Positions 17,596 to 28,601 are shown, counted from the first letter of the stretch. The stretch: DNA of 64,000 bases from Klebsiella ornithinolytica NBRC 105727 = ATCC 31898 (GCF_001598295.1 NZ_BCYR01000002.1:186001-250000); one strand, 5' to 3'. Notes: a model not told the origin generated them from the letters alone. A program made the numbers and translations.

Positions 17596-18998
17596 GTCAC
17601 CTTCTCCTCTGCCCCGACATCGATGCGGGTACCACGCCGGTATCCGGCGCCCGGATGCGGCGCCACCAGTCGCGGCCCGGCGCCAAACAATTTTTCGCGC
17701 AGGGTGCCTTCGCGATACTCCTGCTTAAAGACGCCGCGTTTTTGCAGTTCGGGAATGAGCAGCTCCACCACATCGCGGAAGGTTTCATGGGTGACGGCAT
17801 ACGCCAGGTTGAAACCGTCAACATCGGTCTCCTCAACCCACGATTGCAGCTCGTCGGCGACGGTTTGCGCACTGCCGACAATCAGCGGGCCGAAGCCGCC
17901 GATCCCCACCCAGTCGGCCAGCGCCTGTACCGTCCACTGACGATCGGGATCGGCGGTGGAAAAGGCTTCAACCGCCGACTGAATGGCGTTGGTATGCAGG
18001 TATTTCAGTACCTGATCCGGCTGATACTGGCCGAAGTCGATCCCGGTCCAGCCGGAGATCAGCGCCAGCGCCCCTTCATAGCTGACGTAGGATTTATACT
18101 CCTGCCATTTGGCCTGCGCCTCGCGGTCGGTTTCACCGACGATCGCCGTTTGCAGGTTGAAAATCAGAATGCTGCGCGGGTCGCGCCCGGCTTCGGCGGC
18201 GCGACGGCGAATATCCGCTACCGTCTTTTTGAGCAGCACTTTCGACGGCGCGGCGACAAACACGCACTCGGCGTGCCCGGCGGCAAACTGCTTCCCGCGG
18301 CTCGACGCCCCGGCCTGATAGAGCACCGGCGTGCGCTGCGGCGACGGTTCGCAGAGGTGGATCCCCGGCACGGTGAAGAAGTTGCCCTGGTGGTTGATCG
18401 GATGAATTTTTTGCGGATCGCTGAAGATCCCGCGCTCGCGATCGCGCAGTACCGCGCCATCTTCCCAGCTCCCTTCCAGCAGCTTATAAACCACGTCGAG
18501 ATACTCATCGGCGTAGTCATAGCGCGCATCGTGATCGGTCTGCGCCTGATGGCCAATATTGCGCGCCCCGCTTTCCAGATACGAGGTGACGATGTTCCAG
18601 CCCACCCGGCCCTTGGTCAGGTGGTCAAGGGTCGAGAGACGGCGGGCAAACGGGTACGGGTGCTCAAACGACAGCGAGGCGGTCAGGCCAAAGCCAAGAT
18701 GCTCCGTCACCAGCGCCATCGGGGTAATCAGCGCCAGCGGATCGTTCACCGGCACCTGCGTCGCCTGGCGAATGGCGGCATCGCCGTTGCCGTTCAGCAC
18801 ATCGTAGATGCCCAGCACGTCGGCAATAAACAGGCCGTCGAACTTACCGCGTTCCAGCAGACGCGCCAGGTCAACCCAGTAATCAAGGTCCTTATACTGC
18901 CACGAGCGGTCGCGCGGATGGGTCCACAGCCCCGGCGACTGGTGACCGACGCAGTTCATATCAAAAGCATTCAGGCGAATTTCACGTTGTGATGACAT
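17592..18998 (-). CDS. Flavin-dependent monooxygenase, NtaA/SnaA/DszA/DmoA family
   Basis: A 468-residue class-C flavin monooxygenase of the bacterial luciferase fold. Landmarks are WQYKDLDYWVDLARLLERGKFDGLF, FARRLSTLDHLTKGRVGWNIVTSY and ARYDYADEYLDVVYKLLEGSWED. The family includes DszA (dibenzothiophene sulfone), DmoA (dimethyl sulfide) and NtaA (nitrilotriacetate), all using reduced FMN from a separate reductase. I chose the ATG that gives MSSQREIRLNAFDMN because GTGGAGAG is correctly spaced before it; the frame extends 9 codons further. It is the third gene of the sigma-54 operon. Confidence 0.88.
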   Translation of the reverse strand: MSSQREIRLNAFDMNCVGHQSPGLWTHPRDRSWQYKDLDYWVDLARLLERGKFDGLFIADVLGIYDVLNGNGDAAIRQATQVPVNDPLALITPMALVTEHLGFGLTASLSFEHPYPFARRLSTLDHLTKGRVGWNIVTSYLESGARNIGHQAQTDHDARYDYADEYLDVVYKLLEGSWEDGAVLRDRERGIFSDPQKIHPINHQGNFFTVPGIHLCEPSPQRTPVLYQAGASSRGKQFAAGHAECVFVAAPSKVLLKKTVADIRRRAAEAGRDPRSILIFNLQTAIVGETDREAQAKWQEYKSYVSYEGALALISGWTGIDFGQYQPDQVLKYLHTNAIQSAVEAFSTADPDRQWTVQALADWVGIGGFGPLIVGSAQTVADELQSWVEETDVDGFNLAYAVTHETFRDVVELLIPELQKRGVFKQEYREGTLREKLFGAGPRLVAPHPGAGYRRGTRIDVGAEEKVT

Positions 18999-19069
18999 AG
19001 CGCTCTCCACGGTGCATTCCATCAACGGAACGCACGCTTAACACATCAAGGAATAAGGGGAATGGGGGG

Positions 19070-20467
19070 TTAAATCGTGGGACATCGGGCGGATTGCCCA
19101 ATCCCCAGCGCCTGTAAAGCCTCAGCGGCGACGGCGGCAGCATGATCGGCAACCTGCGGCAGCCCCATCAGTTCGCCAAAATAGCCGCGAGCCGCCGGGC
19201 CAGAGATCAGCAGATTGGGTATCGCGCGCCCCTCCCGGCCAATCGCCCGGGAGTGAGCATCAACGTCCAGCCCAAGACCCAGCTTATCGGCGCGAATCAG
19301 ACCGCGCCGGGCCAGTTCGCGCAGCAGCGGCTGGCTGTCGATCAGCCCGCCGTGGGCCGGGCCGGTAGTCAGAATCAGGCGATCGACCGTCAGGGCAATG
19401 CGCTCGCCCTCTCGCAAGGTCAGGGTAAGCGTCAGGGAACGAGCCTCGCTCTCCAGCGCCGTCAGCCGTGCGGCCAGCACCTTCAGGCTCCCCTCGCGCT
19501 GACGTTGCTCAATCACCTCGGCGACCTGCGGCGCAATGCGATAACGATGCACATCCCAGTAACGCCGCAGATGACGCAGGAAGCGCTGACGGTCGGCAAA
19601 CGTCAGGGTCTGCCAGATGCGCTGTCCCTGCTGACGTACCGCGTCCAGCACCACCTGCCAGGGAAGCCCCTGCTCTGCCGCGCGGAGCACATCGGCGCGC
19701 ACCAGCCGCAGCCGCTGACGGAGCGAGCCCTGATCGTACTCACCCGGCCAGGGCGCCGCAGCGCTGCCGGTGTTGCCCCGGGATAACAGACCGCGGCGCG
19801 AAAAGGCGGTAATCGGCCCGCGGTGGCCGAGCCGGGATAGCGTGGCGATGCAATCCGCCATCGTCAGCCCGGTTCCCATCACCGCCACCCGCGCATCCGC
19901 GGCGATCGGGGTGAGAGTGTCCGCACGCCACGGGTTGGCAATCAGCGCCGGGTGGTCGTGAAAAGGCACCGCCAGCCGCGGCAGCGCCGGCGGCGGATGA
20001 CTCACCGCCAGAATCAGCAGATCGCTTTGCAGCCGACGACCGGTATCGGTGGTGATAGCGCTCTCGTCAAAATCCAGCGCCTGTTCACGCAGGTGAACCA
20101 GTCGCCCGCCGCTCGTCCGTACCGCCTCGGCAAAACGCTGGCTGACGTAGCGCCCGAACTGGCCGCGCTGGGGGTACAGCGAGCCGTCTTCACGCCGCGC
20201 CTGCGGATCGTCAGCAAAAGCAGGCTGACTACGGTACCAGCGGTCAAAAGCGCCCTCTTCCTCACCGGCCAACTGCATCCGCGAGGCGGGCACGTTGATT
20301 CGGTGGCTGGGTTCAGCGGTGGAATAGGCGACGCCCGCCCCGGGAACGGTACGCGGCTCCAGCAGCGTTACCCGTAGCCCTTCCGGCATCAGACCAAGCA
20401 GATGAATCGCCACCGCCGCGCCGCTAAAGCCGCCGCCGACGATCGTGATATGAGGTTCAGCTGGCAT
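19070..20467 (-). CDS. FAD/NAD(P)-binding oxidoreductase of the organosulfur cluster
   Basis: A 465-residue soluble flavoprotein. The N-terminal dinucleotide motif is IVGGGFSGAAVAIHLL, followed by SHRINVPASRMQL, and a second nucleotide-binding region VAVMGTGLTMADCIATLSRLGHRGPI lies near 190. This fits the NAD_binding_9-type FAD/NAD(P)-binding proteins often found beside sulfur or siderophore genes. Its reaction is unknown. Because no flavin reductase is encoded nearby, a role in electron supply to the monooxygenases or as a further oxygenase is possible; I cannot choose between them. Confidence 0.8.
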   Translation of the reverse strand: MPAEPHITIVGGGFSGAAVAIHLLGLMPEGLRVTLLEPRTVPGAGVAYSTAEPSHRINVPASRMQLAGEEEGAFDRWYRSQPAFADDPQARREDGSLYPQRGQFGRYVSQRFAEAVRTSGGRLVHLREQALDFDESAITTDTGRRLQSDLLILAVSHPPPALPRLAVPFHDHPALIANPWRADTLTPIAADARVAVMGTGLTMADCIATLSRLGHRGPITAFSRRGLLSRGNTGSAAAPWPGEYDQGSLRQRLRLVRADVLRAAEQGLPWQVVLDAVRQQGQRIWQTLTFADRQRFLRHLRRYWDVHRYRIAPQVAEVIEQRQREGSLKVLAARLTALESEARSLTLTLTLREGERIALTVDRLILTTGPAHGGLIDSQPLLRELARRGLIRADKLGLGLDVDAHSRAIGREGRAIPNLLISGPAARGYFGELMGLPQVADHAAAVAAEALQALGIGQSARCPTI

Positions 20468-20513
20468 AGGTCACCGCCTTATAAAAGAAGAAGCGAAACA
20501 TAGCGACCTCCGC

Positions 20514-21686
20514 TCAGCTGGCGCTGACCTGTTTTACCGGGCGCTTATCGCCGCCGATGGTTTCACCGAACGGCCCGGTATTAACGCCGCGCGCTTTTGG
20601 CTGGGCGTTGCTGGCCAGCGGCAGCAGCGGCATCACCAAATCGGCAAAGCGGTGCGCCTCTTCCAGATGCGGATAGCCGGAGAAGATAAAGTTAGTGATC
20701 CCCAGCGCCTGATATTCACGGATGCGCTCCGCCACCTGCTGCGGATTACCCACCAGTGCCGTCCCCGCCCCGCCGCGCACCAGCCCGACGCCCGCCCACA
20801 GATTTGGCGCAATACGCAGATTGTCGCGGGAGCCGTTGTGCAGGGCGCTCATCCGCGCCTGACCTGCGGAATCCATACGCGCGAAGATCTTCTGCGCCTG
20901 GGCAATGGTGTCATCATCCAGGTGGGCAATCAGCCGGTCGGCGGCGGCCCAGGCCTCCTCTTCCGTTTCACGGACAATCACATGCAGGCGAATACCGTAT
21001 TGCAGGGTACGTCCGCGGGCGGCGGCGCGTTCACGGACGATAGCCAGCTTTTCCGCCACCAGCGCCGGCGGCTCCCCCCAGGTCAGATAGCTATCGATTT
21101 GCTCAGCGGCGACGTCAATGGCCTCCTCCGACGAGCCGCCAAAGTACAGCGGCGGGCCATCTTCCTGCACCGGCGGAAACAGCACTTCCGCCCCTTCGAC
21201 ATGAATATGCTCCCCGCGATAGTCCACCTTTTCGCCTTTTAGCAAACGGGAGTACACGTCGAGAAATTCGCGGGTCACCTGGTAGCGTTCACTGTGGTTG
21301 AGGAAGATCCCATCGCCTTTGTTCTCCACCGGATCGCCGCCGGTCACTACGTTGATCAGCAGCCGTCCCTCCGACAGACGATCGAGGGTGGCCGCCATCC
21401 GCGCCGCCAGCGTTGGCGGCTGTAGCCCGGGGCGCACCGCCACCAGATAGCGCAGGCGACGGGTCAACGGCGCCAGCGCCGACGCCACCAGCCAGGAGTC
21501 CTCGCAGCTTTTCCCGGTCGGAATCAGCACGCCGTAGTAGCCGAGGCTATCGGCGGCCAGCGCCACCTGCTGGAGATAAGGCAAATCCACCGGGCGGCCG
21601 CCTTCGGTAGTACCCAGATAACGGCCATCGCCGTGGGTGGGCAAAAACCAGAACACATTGATCTTCTCGCTCGCTTTCTGCGTCAT
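20514..21686 (-). CDS. Alkanesulfonate monooxygenase, SsuD-like
   Basis: A 390-residue FMNH2-dependent monooxygenase of the SsuD family (E. coli SsuD is 381). It would cleave C1-C10 alkanesulfonates to aldehyde and sulfite. The conserved active-site cysteine is in [11 protein letters not shown] (Cys61 here), with [28 protein letters not shown] and [10 protein letters not shown] carrying the other conserved His, Arg and Tyr. The start ATG giving [20 protein letters not shown] was chosen by homology and by AGGAAATGGATA upstream; the longer frame runs into the promoter region. It is the first gene of the sigma-54-dependent operon. The second SsuD-family enzyme, SsuE, is not encoded here. Confidence 0.9.
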   Translation of the reverse strand: MTQKASEKINVFWFLPTHGDGRYLGTTEGGRPVDLPYLQQVALAADSLGYYGVLIPTGKSCEDSWLVASALAPLTRRLRYLVAVRPGLQPPTLAARMAATLDRLSEGRLLINVVTGGDPVENKGDGIFLNHSERYQVTREFLDVYSRLLKGEKVDYRGEHIHVEGAEVLFPPVQEDGPPLYFGGSSEEAIDVAAEQIDSYLTWGEPPALVAEKLAIVRERAAARGRTLQYGIRLHVIVRETEEEAWAAADRLIAHLDDDTIAQAQKIFARMDSAGQARMSALHNGSRDNLRIAPNLWAGVGLVRGGAGTALVGNPQQVAERIREYQALGITNFIFSGYPHLEEAHRFADLVMPLLPLASNAQPKARGVNTGPFGETIGGDKRPVKQVSAS

Positions 21687-21755
21687 TATCCATTTCCTAT
21701 ATAACCATATTCGATATTTATCGAAGAGATGTTTTAATTTGGTTATATGAGTGTT

Positions 21756-21772
21756 AGCGATTATCGTGCCAA
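21756..21772 (-). promoter_or_regulatory. Sigma-54 promoter of the SsuD-like operon
   Basis: The minus strand reads TTGGCACGATAATCGCT, with invariant GG and GC exactly 10 bases apart. It matches the -24/-12 consensus TTGGCACG-N4-TTGCT at all but one position. It points into the SsuD-like gene, about 70 bases upstream of its start. The divergent neighbour encodes a sigma-54 activator. Confidence 0.85.
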
Positions 21773-21835
21773 CGACGAGATAAAAATAAATCAAATAAAA
21801 TCAATTAATTAAAAAACACAGCCGACATCCATGCT

Positions 21836-21881
21836 GTTGCAAATGCGTCAGCGCCTGCGTGGGCACTGACGCATTTGCAAC
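21836..21881. promoter_or_regulatory. Perfect 16-bp inverted repeat, likely activator site
   Basis: GTTGCAAATGCGTCAG and its exact reverse complement flank a 14-base spacer. It lies between the divergent sigma-54 promoter and the activator gene, its centre about 95 bp upstream of the promoter elements, a usual distance for an enhancer-binding protein site. The arms are too far apart and have no T tract for a terminator. Confidence 0.75.
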
Positions 21882-21957
21882 AAACCGGCGGCGTCCCCCT
21901 CTGGTGTCTGTCGCCGGCAGAGGATAAGTTCAAGGCGTCATTTAACGGAGGTCCACC

Positions 21958-23901
<1,944 letters not shown>

Positions 23902-24021
23902 GCCTCTTTGCGGCGCATCTTCCTGAATGCCCCCGTGCCGATAGCCTCTCCGCCACGGCAATGATACCCTTAAGGTTCTGTGAATAAGGGCCGGTTTCGA
24001 CAGGCTCGCCTGGAGGTATCT

Positions 24022-24783
24022 GTGGCCGTTCATCTGTTAATTGTCGACGCACTCAATCTGATCCGCCGTATTCATGCGGTGCAGGGATCCCCCTGCGTTG
24101 ACACCTGCCTGCACGCGCTGGAGCAGCTCATCGTTCATAGCCAGCCAACCCATGCAGTGGCGGTTTTTGATGACGAAGATCGCGCACACGGCTGGCGACA
24201 CCAGCGCCTGCCGGAATACAAAGCCGGACGCGCGCCCATGCCGGAAACCCTCGAAGCCGAAATGCCCGCCCTGCGCGCGGCCTTTGAGCAGCGCGGGATC
24301 CGCTGCTGGGCTTTAGCAGGCAACGAAGCGGATGACCTCGCCGCCACGCTGGCAATCAAAGTCGCCCATGCCGGACATCAGGCGACGATCGTCTCTACCG
24401 ATAAAGGCTATTGCCAGCTGCTGTCGCCGACGATTCTGATCCGCGACTACTTTCAGAAACGCTGGCTGGATGCCCCTTTCATCGCCAAAGAGTTTGGCGT
24501 CACGCCGGAGCAGCTGCCTGATTACTGGGGGCTGGCGGGGATCAGCAGTTCTAAAGTCCCGGGCGTGGCGGGGATTGGCCCAAAGAGCGCGGCACAGCTG
24601 TTAACGGAGTATCAGGATCTGGAGGGCATCTATGCTCAGCTGGCGAAGGTGCCTGAAAAATGGCGCAAAAAACTGGAAGAGCATAAAGAGATGGCCTTTA
24701 CCTGCCGCGAGATAGCCCGCCTGCAGACCGATTTACAGCTCGACGGCAACTTACAGCAGCTGCGGCTGGCCCCCCAGGCATAA
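24022..24783 (+). CDS. xni: Flap endonuclease Xni (exonuclease IX)
   Basis: A 253-residue protein of the 5'-nuclease superfamily, similar to the 251-residue E. coli protein. The metal-binding acidic residues are seen in VDALNLI near the start, [34 protein letters not shown] and [10 protein letters not shown]. The helix-hairpin-helix segment is [18 protein letters not shown]. It lacks the separate polymerase domains of PolA. I chose the GTG start ([10 protein letters not shown]) because TGGAGGTATCT precedes it; E. coli begins at the equivalent residue. In E. coli xni directly follows sdaB; here the organosulfur block intervenes. Confidence 0.95.
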   Translation: MAVHLLIVDALNLIRRIHAVQGSPCVDTCLHALEQLIVHSQPTHAVAVFDDEDRAHGWRHQRLPEYKAGRAPMPETLEAEMPALRAAFEQRGIRCWALAGNEADDLAATLAIKVAHAGHQATIVSTDKGYCQLLSPTILIRDYFQKRWLDAPFIAKEFGVTPEQLPDYWGLAGISSSKVPGVAGIGPKSAAQLLTEYQDLEGIYAQLAKVPEKWRKKLEEHKEMAFTCREIARLQTDLQLDGNLQQLRLAPQA

Positions 24784-24791
24784 ACAAACTG

Positions 24792-24817
24792 ACAGGGCGA
24801 TGCCGGCATCGCCCTGT
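24792..24817. terminator. Bidirectional hairpin between xni and fucO
   Basis: A perfect 26-base palindrome with half-site ACAGGGCGATGCC, lying between the convergent xni and fucO genes. The minus-strand flank is moderately T-rich (CAGTTTGTTTATG). Confidence 0.75.
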
Positions 24818-24836
24818 GCAGTGACCGCCTGAGGCA

Positions 24837-25985
24837 CTACCACGCGGTGTGATAGAGGGTAATAATCTCCTCCAGGCTGGCCTCCCGTGGATTCCCCCCG
24901 GTACAGACATCAGCAAAAGCCGCCTGCGCCAGCGCCGGAATATCCTCTTTACGGACCCCGACGTCACGCAGATGCGGGGGAATACCGACATCGCGGTTAA
25001 GACGGAAGACGGCATCAACGGCGGACTGGCGCGCCTGCTCCAGACTCACGCCATCCACCTTCTCCCCCATCGCGCGAGCGATATCGCGGAACTTCTCGCC
25101 GCTGAAGTCGGCGTTGTAGCGCATCACGTGGGGTAACAAAATGGCATTCGCCACGCCGTGCGGCGTGTTGTAAAACGCCCCTAAAGGATGCGCCATACCG
25201 TGCACCAGCCCCAGCCCGACGTTGGAAAATCCCATGCCGGCAATGTACTGCCCCAGCGCCATCGCTTCCCCTGCCTGACTATCGCCGGCTACCGAATCTC
25301 GCAGCGCGCCGGCAATCACCTCAATGGCTTTAATATGTAGCGCATCGGTCAGCGCCCATGCCGCCCGCGTGATATAGCCTTCAATCGCATGGGTCAACGC
25401 ATCCACGCCGGTCGCGGCTTTTAACGCCGGCGGCATACCGTCCATCATATCGGCATCGATAAAGGCCACCTGAGGGATATCATGCGGATCGACGCAGACG
25501 AATTTACGCCGCTGCGCTTCATCGGTTATCACATAGTTAATGGTCACTTCCGCCGCGGTTCCTGCGGTGGTCGGAATGGCCATGATCGGTACCCCCGGAT
25601 TGCGGGTCGGCGATAGCCCTTCCAGGCTACGCACGTCGGCAAACTCCGGGTTAGCGTGGATAATGCCGATCGCCTTGCAGGTATCCTGCGGCGAACCACC
25701 GCCAATCGCAATCAGGTAGTCGGCGCCGCTGCGTTGAAACACCCCGAGCCCCTCCTGCACCACGGCAATCGTCGGATTAGGGATCGCGCCGGAAAACATC
25801 TCCCAGGCCAGGCCCGCGTCATCCATCCTGCGCGTCACCTTGTCGACCACGCCGCACTGCGCCAGATTCTTATCCGTGACTATCAGCGCTTTGTGATACC
25901 CCCGACGAATCACTTCATCGGCTAACGCCGCCACCGCTCCCCGGCCGAACCATGCCGTCTCGTTTAAAATCATTCTGTTCGCCAT
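24837..25985 (-). CDS. fucO: L-1,2-propanediol oxidoreductase (lactaldehyde reductase) FucO
   Basis: A 382-residue iron-dependent group III alcohol dehydrogenase that reduces L-lactaldehyde to 1,2-propanediol during anaerobic fucose use. NAD-binding GGGSPQDTCKAIG is near 96-108. The iron ligands are in GVDALTHAIEGY (Asp, His), GLVHGMAHPLGAFYNTPHG (His, His). The start MANRMILNETAWFG is preceded by GGGAGG, and this length equals E. coli FucO; the longer frame overlaps fucA and is a shadow. It is the distal gene of the fucAO operon. Confidence 0.97.
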   Translation of the reverse strand: MANRMILNETAWFGRGAVAALADEVIRRGYHKALIVTDKNLAQCGVVDKVTRRMDDAGLAWEMFSGAIPNPTIAVVQEGLGVFQRSGADYLIAIGGGSPQDTCKAIGIIHANPEFADVRSLEGLSPTRNPGVPIMAIPTTAGTAAEVTINYVITDEAQRRKFVCVDPHDIPQVAFIDADMMDGMPPALKAATGVDALTHAIEGYITRAAWALTDALHIKAIEVIAGALRDSVAGDSQAGEAMALGQYIAGMGFSNVGLGLVHGMAHPLGAFYNTPHGVANAILLPHVMRYNADFSGEKFRDIARAMGEKVDGVSLEQARQSAVDAVFRLNRDVGIPPHLRDVGVRKEDIPALAQAAFADVCTGGNPREASLEEIITLYHTAW

Positions 25986-26010
25986 CGTCGCCTCCCGCTC
26001 GCTTTGCGAA

Positions 26011-26658
26011 TCACTCTTCGATACGTAACCCGTAGGTTTTGAATTTTTCCAGTACGATGGCAATGGCCTCGTCGTCCAGCACCGGAACAGGATCGACGAT
26101 CGCCAGGGTACTGAGATAGAGCTGCGCCAGAACCTCGACCTCATGCGCCAGCCACAGCGCTTTTTCCAGATTCTCTTCGCAGGCAATCAGGCCATGGTGC
26201 TGCAGCAGCGTCGCTTTGCGGTTTTTTAACGCCACGGCGACAAACTCTGACAGCTCGCGGGTCCCAAAGGTGGCGTATGGCGCACAGGGAATGGAGTTCC
26301 CCCCGGCAGCAGCAATCATGTAGTGGATCGCCGGGATCGGGCGATTGAGGATCGATACCGCCGTGCAGTGCACCGCGTGATTATGCACCACGGCCTGTGC
26401 ATCGGGCCGGGTCTGGTAGGCGGCCATATGAAAACGCCACTCGCTCGACGGCAGTTTCCCCTGCTCGTGCTGACCGTTGGCATCGATCCACACGATGTGA
26501 GATTCAGTAAGTTTTTCATAAGGAATACCCGTCGGCGTAATCAGCATTCCCCCGTCATAACGCACGCTTACGTTCCCGGCGGTGCCCTGATTCAGCCCCA
26601 GCCGGGTCATTTCCAGGCAGGTATCAATAATCTGCCGCGCCAGTCTGTTCCGTTCCAT
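26011..26658 (-). CDS. fucA: L-fuculose-1-phosphate aldolase FucA
   Basis: A 215-residue class II zinc aldolase that cleaves fuculose 1-phosphate to dihydroxyacetone phosphate and L-lactaldehyde. The catalytic Glu73 is in SSEWRFH, and zinc ligands His92 and His94 are in VVHNHAVHC, with a third in the ATLLQHHGLIACEE region. It has the same length as in E. coli. It is transcribed divergently from fucPIKUR. Confidence 0.97.
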   Translation of the reverse strand: MERNRLARQIIDTCLEMTRLGLNQGTAGNVSVRYDGGMLITPTGIPYEKLTESHIVWIDANGQHEQGKLPSSEWRFHMAAYQTRPDAQAVVHNHAVHCTAVSILNRPIPAIHYMIAAAGGNSIPCAPYATFGTRELSEFVAVALKNRKATLLQHHGLIACEENLEKALWLAHEVEVLAQLYLSTLAIVDPVPVLDDEAIAIVLEKFKTYGLRIEE

Positions 26659-26797
26659 TTATTTACCTCTCTCAGCAATTCAACCCCGGGCCAACAGAAC
26701 CGCTTTCGCGTTGCTTTCCGGCCGTGTTGAGTCAGTTTTATATTTACTGGCTATCATCATATTGAATAATCAGAAGGGAATTTACATTCGCGTATTC

Positions 26798-26813
26798 TGT
26801 GACCGCCATCAAT
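26798..26813. promoter_or_regulatory. CRP-like site, fucA side
   Basis: TGTGA-N6-TCAAT, 8 of 10 matches to the CRP consensus, about 140 bp upstream of fucA. Confidence 0.45.
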
Positions 26814-27010
26814 TAATTACCCTGGTTTAATCAGGTCGCAATCTTTTTCCGTCGTGAAAAATGCCCGTAATTATTTTTCTTGCTCTAAACGGGCAATTTA
26901 GCTTGTCATTTAACAACTGACCGTTTTCACCACAATAAATTAAATCGGGCAACGTCGCTGTGGCTTTTAAATTAATTTCACTCAAACGGTCATTGTTTTA
27001 CAGAAATTAA

Positions 27011-27026
27011 AGTGATAGCAATCACA
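27011..27026. promoter_or_regulatory. CRP site, central
   Basis: AGTGA-TAGCAA-TCACA, 9 of 10 matches to the CRP consensus, in the fucA/fucP intergenic region. The fuc regulon is known to be CRP-dependent in E. coli. Confidence 0.7.
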
Positions 27027-27050
27027 TAAAACCACCGTTATTGGGCGAAG

Positions 27051-27066
27051 TGTGACCGTTATCATA
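27051..27066. promoter_or_regulatory. CRP site, fucP side
   Basis: TGTGA-CCGTTA-TCATA, 9 of 10 matches to the CRP consensus, about 200 bp before the fucP start. Confidence 0.65.
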
Positions 27067-27260
27067 TTAAAAGACCTTTTTTATTTGAAAATGACCTCAT
27101 GAGTTCATTCACACACCCCTAATTATTCAAGAGACGCTGTTGCGGCGGGCTGAGAATAACGAGGACGTCGGCACAGGAACTCACCCGGTTGACGGTCTGG
27201 TGAGTCATGCCAACCGCACGCCTGAAATGCTGAACACGCTTCTGAACTGATGAGGATGCT

Positions 27261-28571
27261 ATGGGAAATACAACAATACAAACGCAGAGTTTTCGCGCGG
27301 TGGATGTCGGTCAACGTCAGCGCTACATTATTCCATTCGCCTTGCTGTGCTCATTATTTTTTCTTTGGGCTGTCGCCAACAATCTCAATGATATTTTGCT
27401 ACCCCAGTTTCAACAGGCCTTTACATTAACTAACTTCCAGGCGGGTCTGATTCAGTCGGCATTTTATTTTGGTTACTTTGTCATTCCGATCCCCGCCGGA
27501 ATATTGATGAAAAAACTCAGTTATAAAGCCGGAATAATTACCGGGTTGTTTTTGTATGCGTTCGGCGCCGCGTTATTCTGGCCCGCCGCAGAAATTATGA
27601 ATTATACTTTATTTCTCATCGGACTTTTTATTATTGCCGCCGGTCTCGGGTGTCTTGAAACGGCAGCAAACCCTTTCGTCACGGTATTAGGCCCGGAAAG
27701 CGGTGGCCACTTCCGTCTCAATCTGGCGCAAACCTTTAACTCTTTCGGCGCCATTATTGCCGTTGTATTTGGGCAAAGTCTTATTTTGTCTCATGTGCCA
27801 CATCAATCGCCGGAGGTGCTCGATAAAATGGCGCCCGAGCAGCTCAGCGCCTATAAACACAGCCTGGTCTTGTCGGTCCAGACCCCGTACATGATTATCG
27901 TCGCCGTGGTGCTGCTGGTCGCTCTGCTGATTATGCTGACAAAATTTCCGGCGCTGCAAAGCGACGACCACAATGAAAGCGAACACAGCTCCTTCGTGGC
28001 CTCATTCAGCCGCCTCGCCCGCATTCGCCACTGGCGCTGGGCGGTCCTGGCGCAGTTCTGCTACGTCGGCGCGCAAACCGCCTGCTGGAGCTATCTGATC
28101 CGCTATGCCATTGAAGAGATTCCCGGCATGACCCCAGGTTTCGCCGCCAACTACCTGACCGGCACGATGGTGTGCTTCTTTATTGGCCGCTTTAGCGGGA
28201 CCTGGCTTATCAGCCGCTTTGCCCCGCATAAAGTCCTTGCCGCCTACGCCCTGCTGTCGATGGTGCTGTGCCTGATCTCCGCCCTGAGCGGCGGGCATAT
28301 CGGCCTGCTGGCTCTGACGCTGTGCAGCGCGTTCATGTCCATTCAGTACCCGACCATTTTCTCGTTGGGGATCAAGAACCTGGGACAGGACACCAAATAC
28401 GGATCGTCGTTTATCGTCATGACCATTATTGGCGGCGGGATCGTCACGCCGGTGATGGGCTTTGTCAGCGATGCCGCCGGCAACATCCCCACCGCTGAAC
28501 TGGTTCCGGCCCTGTGCTTTGCCATCATCTTTATTTTTGCCCGTTTCCGTTCACAAGCGGCAACGAACTGA
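27261..28571 (+). CDS. fucP: L-fucose:H+ symporter FucP
   Basis: A 436-residue, 12-helix MFS transporter of the fucose-galactose-gluconate family, nearly the same length as E. coli FucP (438). Conserved features include FFLWAVANNLNDILLPQFQ with the functional Asp in helix 1, GCLETAANPFVTVLGPES with the functional Glu in helix 4, and LNLAQTFNSFGAI. The start follows TGAGGATGCT. It is the first gene of fucPIKUR. Confidence 0.97.
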   Translation: MGNTTIQTQSFRAVDVGQRQRYIIPFALLCSLFFLWAVANNLNDILLPQFQQAFTLTNFQAGLIQSAFYFGYFVIPIPAGILMKKLSYKAGIITGLFLYAFGAALFWPAAEIMNYTLFLIGLFIIAAGLGCLETAANPFVTVLGPESGGHFRLNLAQTFNSFGAIIAVVFGQSLILSHVPHQSPEVLDKMAPEQLSAYKHSLVLSVQTPYMIIVAVVLLVALLIMLTKFPALQSDDHNESEHSSFVASFSRLARIRHWRWAVLAQFCYVGAQTACWSYLIRYAIEEIPGMTPGFAANYLTGTMVCFFIGRFSGTWLISRFAPHKVLAAYALLSMVLCLISALSGGHIGLLALTLCSAFMSIQYPTIFSLGIKNLGQDTKYGSSFIVMTIIGGGIVTPVMGFVSDAAGNIPTAELVPALCFAIIFIFARFRSQAATN

Positions 28572-28601
28572 ACATTTTCCGAATAACGTGAGGAGTCTGT
28601 A

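Larger units (their letters stand above)
26659..27260. promoter_or_regulatory. Divergent fucA/fucP control region
   Basis: A 600-base gene-free region that is AT-rich from about 26740 to 27120. It holds three CRP-like sites listed separately and must contain the FucR targets, which I could not define. The last 140 bases before fucP are GC-richer and form the fucP leader. No small gene is evident. Confidence 0.7.

Noticed and set aside
17655..18992. A 445-residue plus-strand frame opposite the NtaA/DszA-like gene
   Set aside because: It is a shadow of the luciferase-fold monooxygenase, with no ribosome binding site and no recognisable domain.
21836..21881. Terminator of the SsuD-like operon or of the regulator
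   Set aside because: It lies between two divergent starts, has a 14-base spacer and no T tract, so a protein-binding site fits better.
21882..21957. A sigma-54 promoter for the regulator gene itself
   Set aside because: No GG-N10-GC pair with flanking consensus is present on the plus strand in this interval.
24837..26186. A longer, 449-residue start for fucO
   Set aside because: The extra N-terminal part overlaps fucA in another frame; the ATG at 25985 has GGGAGG upstream and gives the family length.
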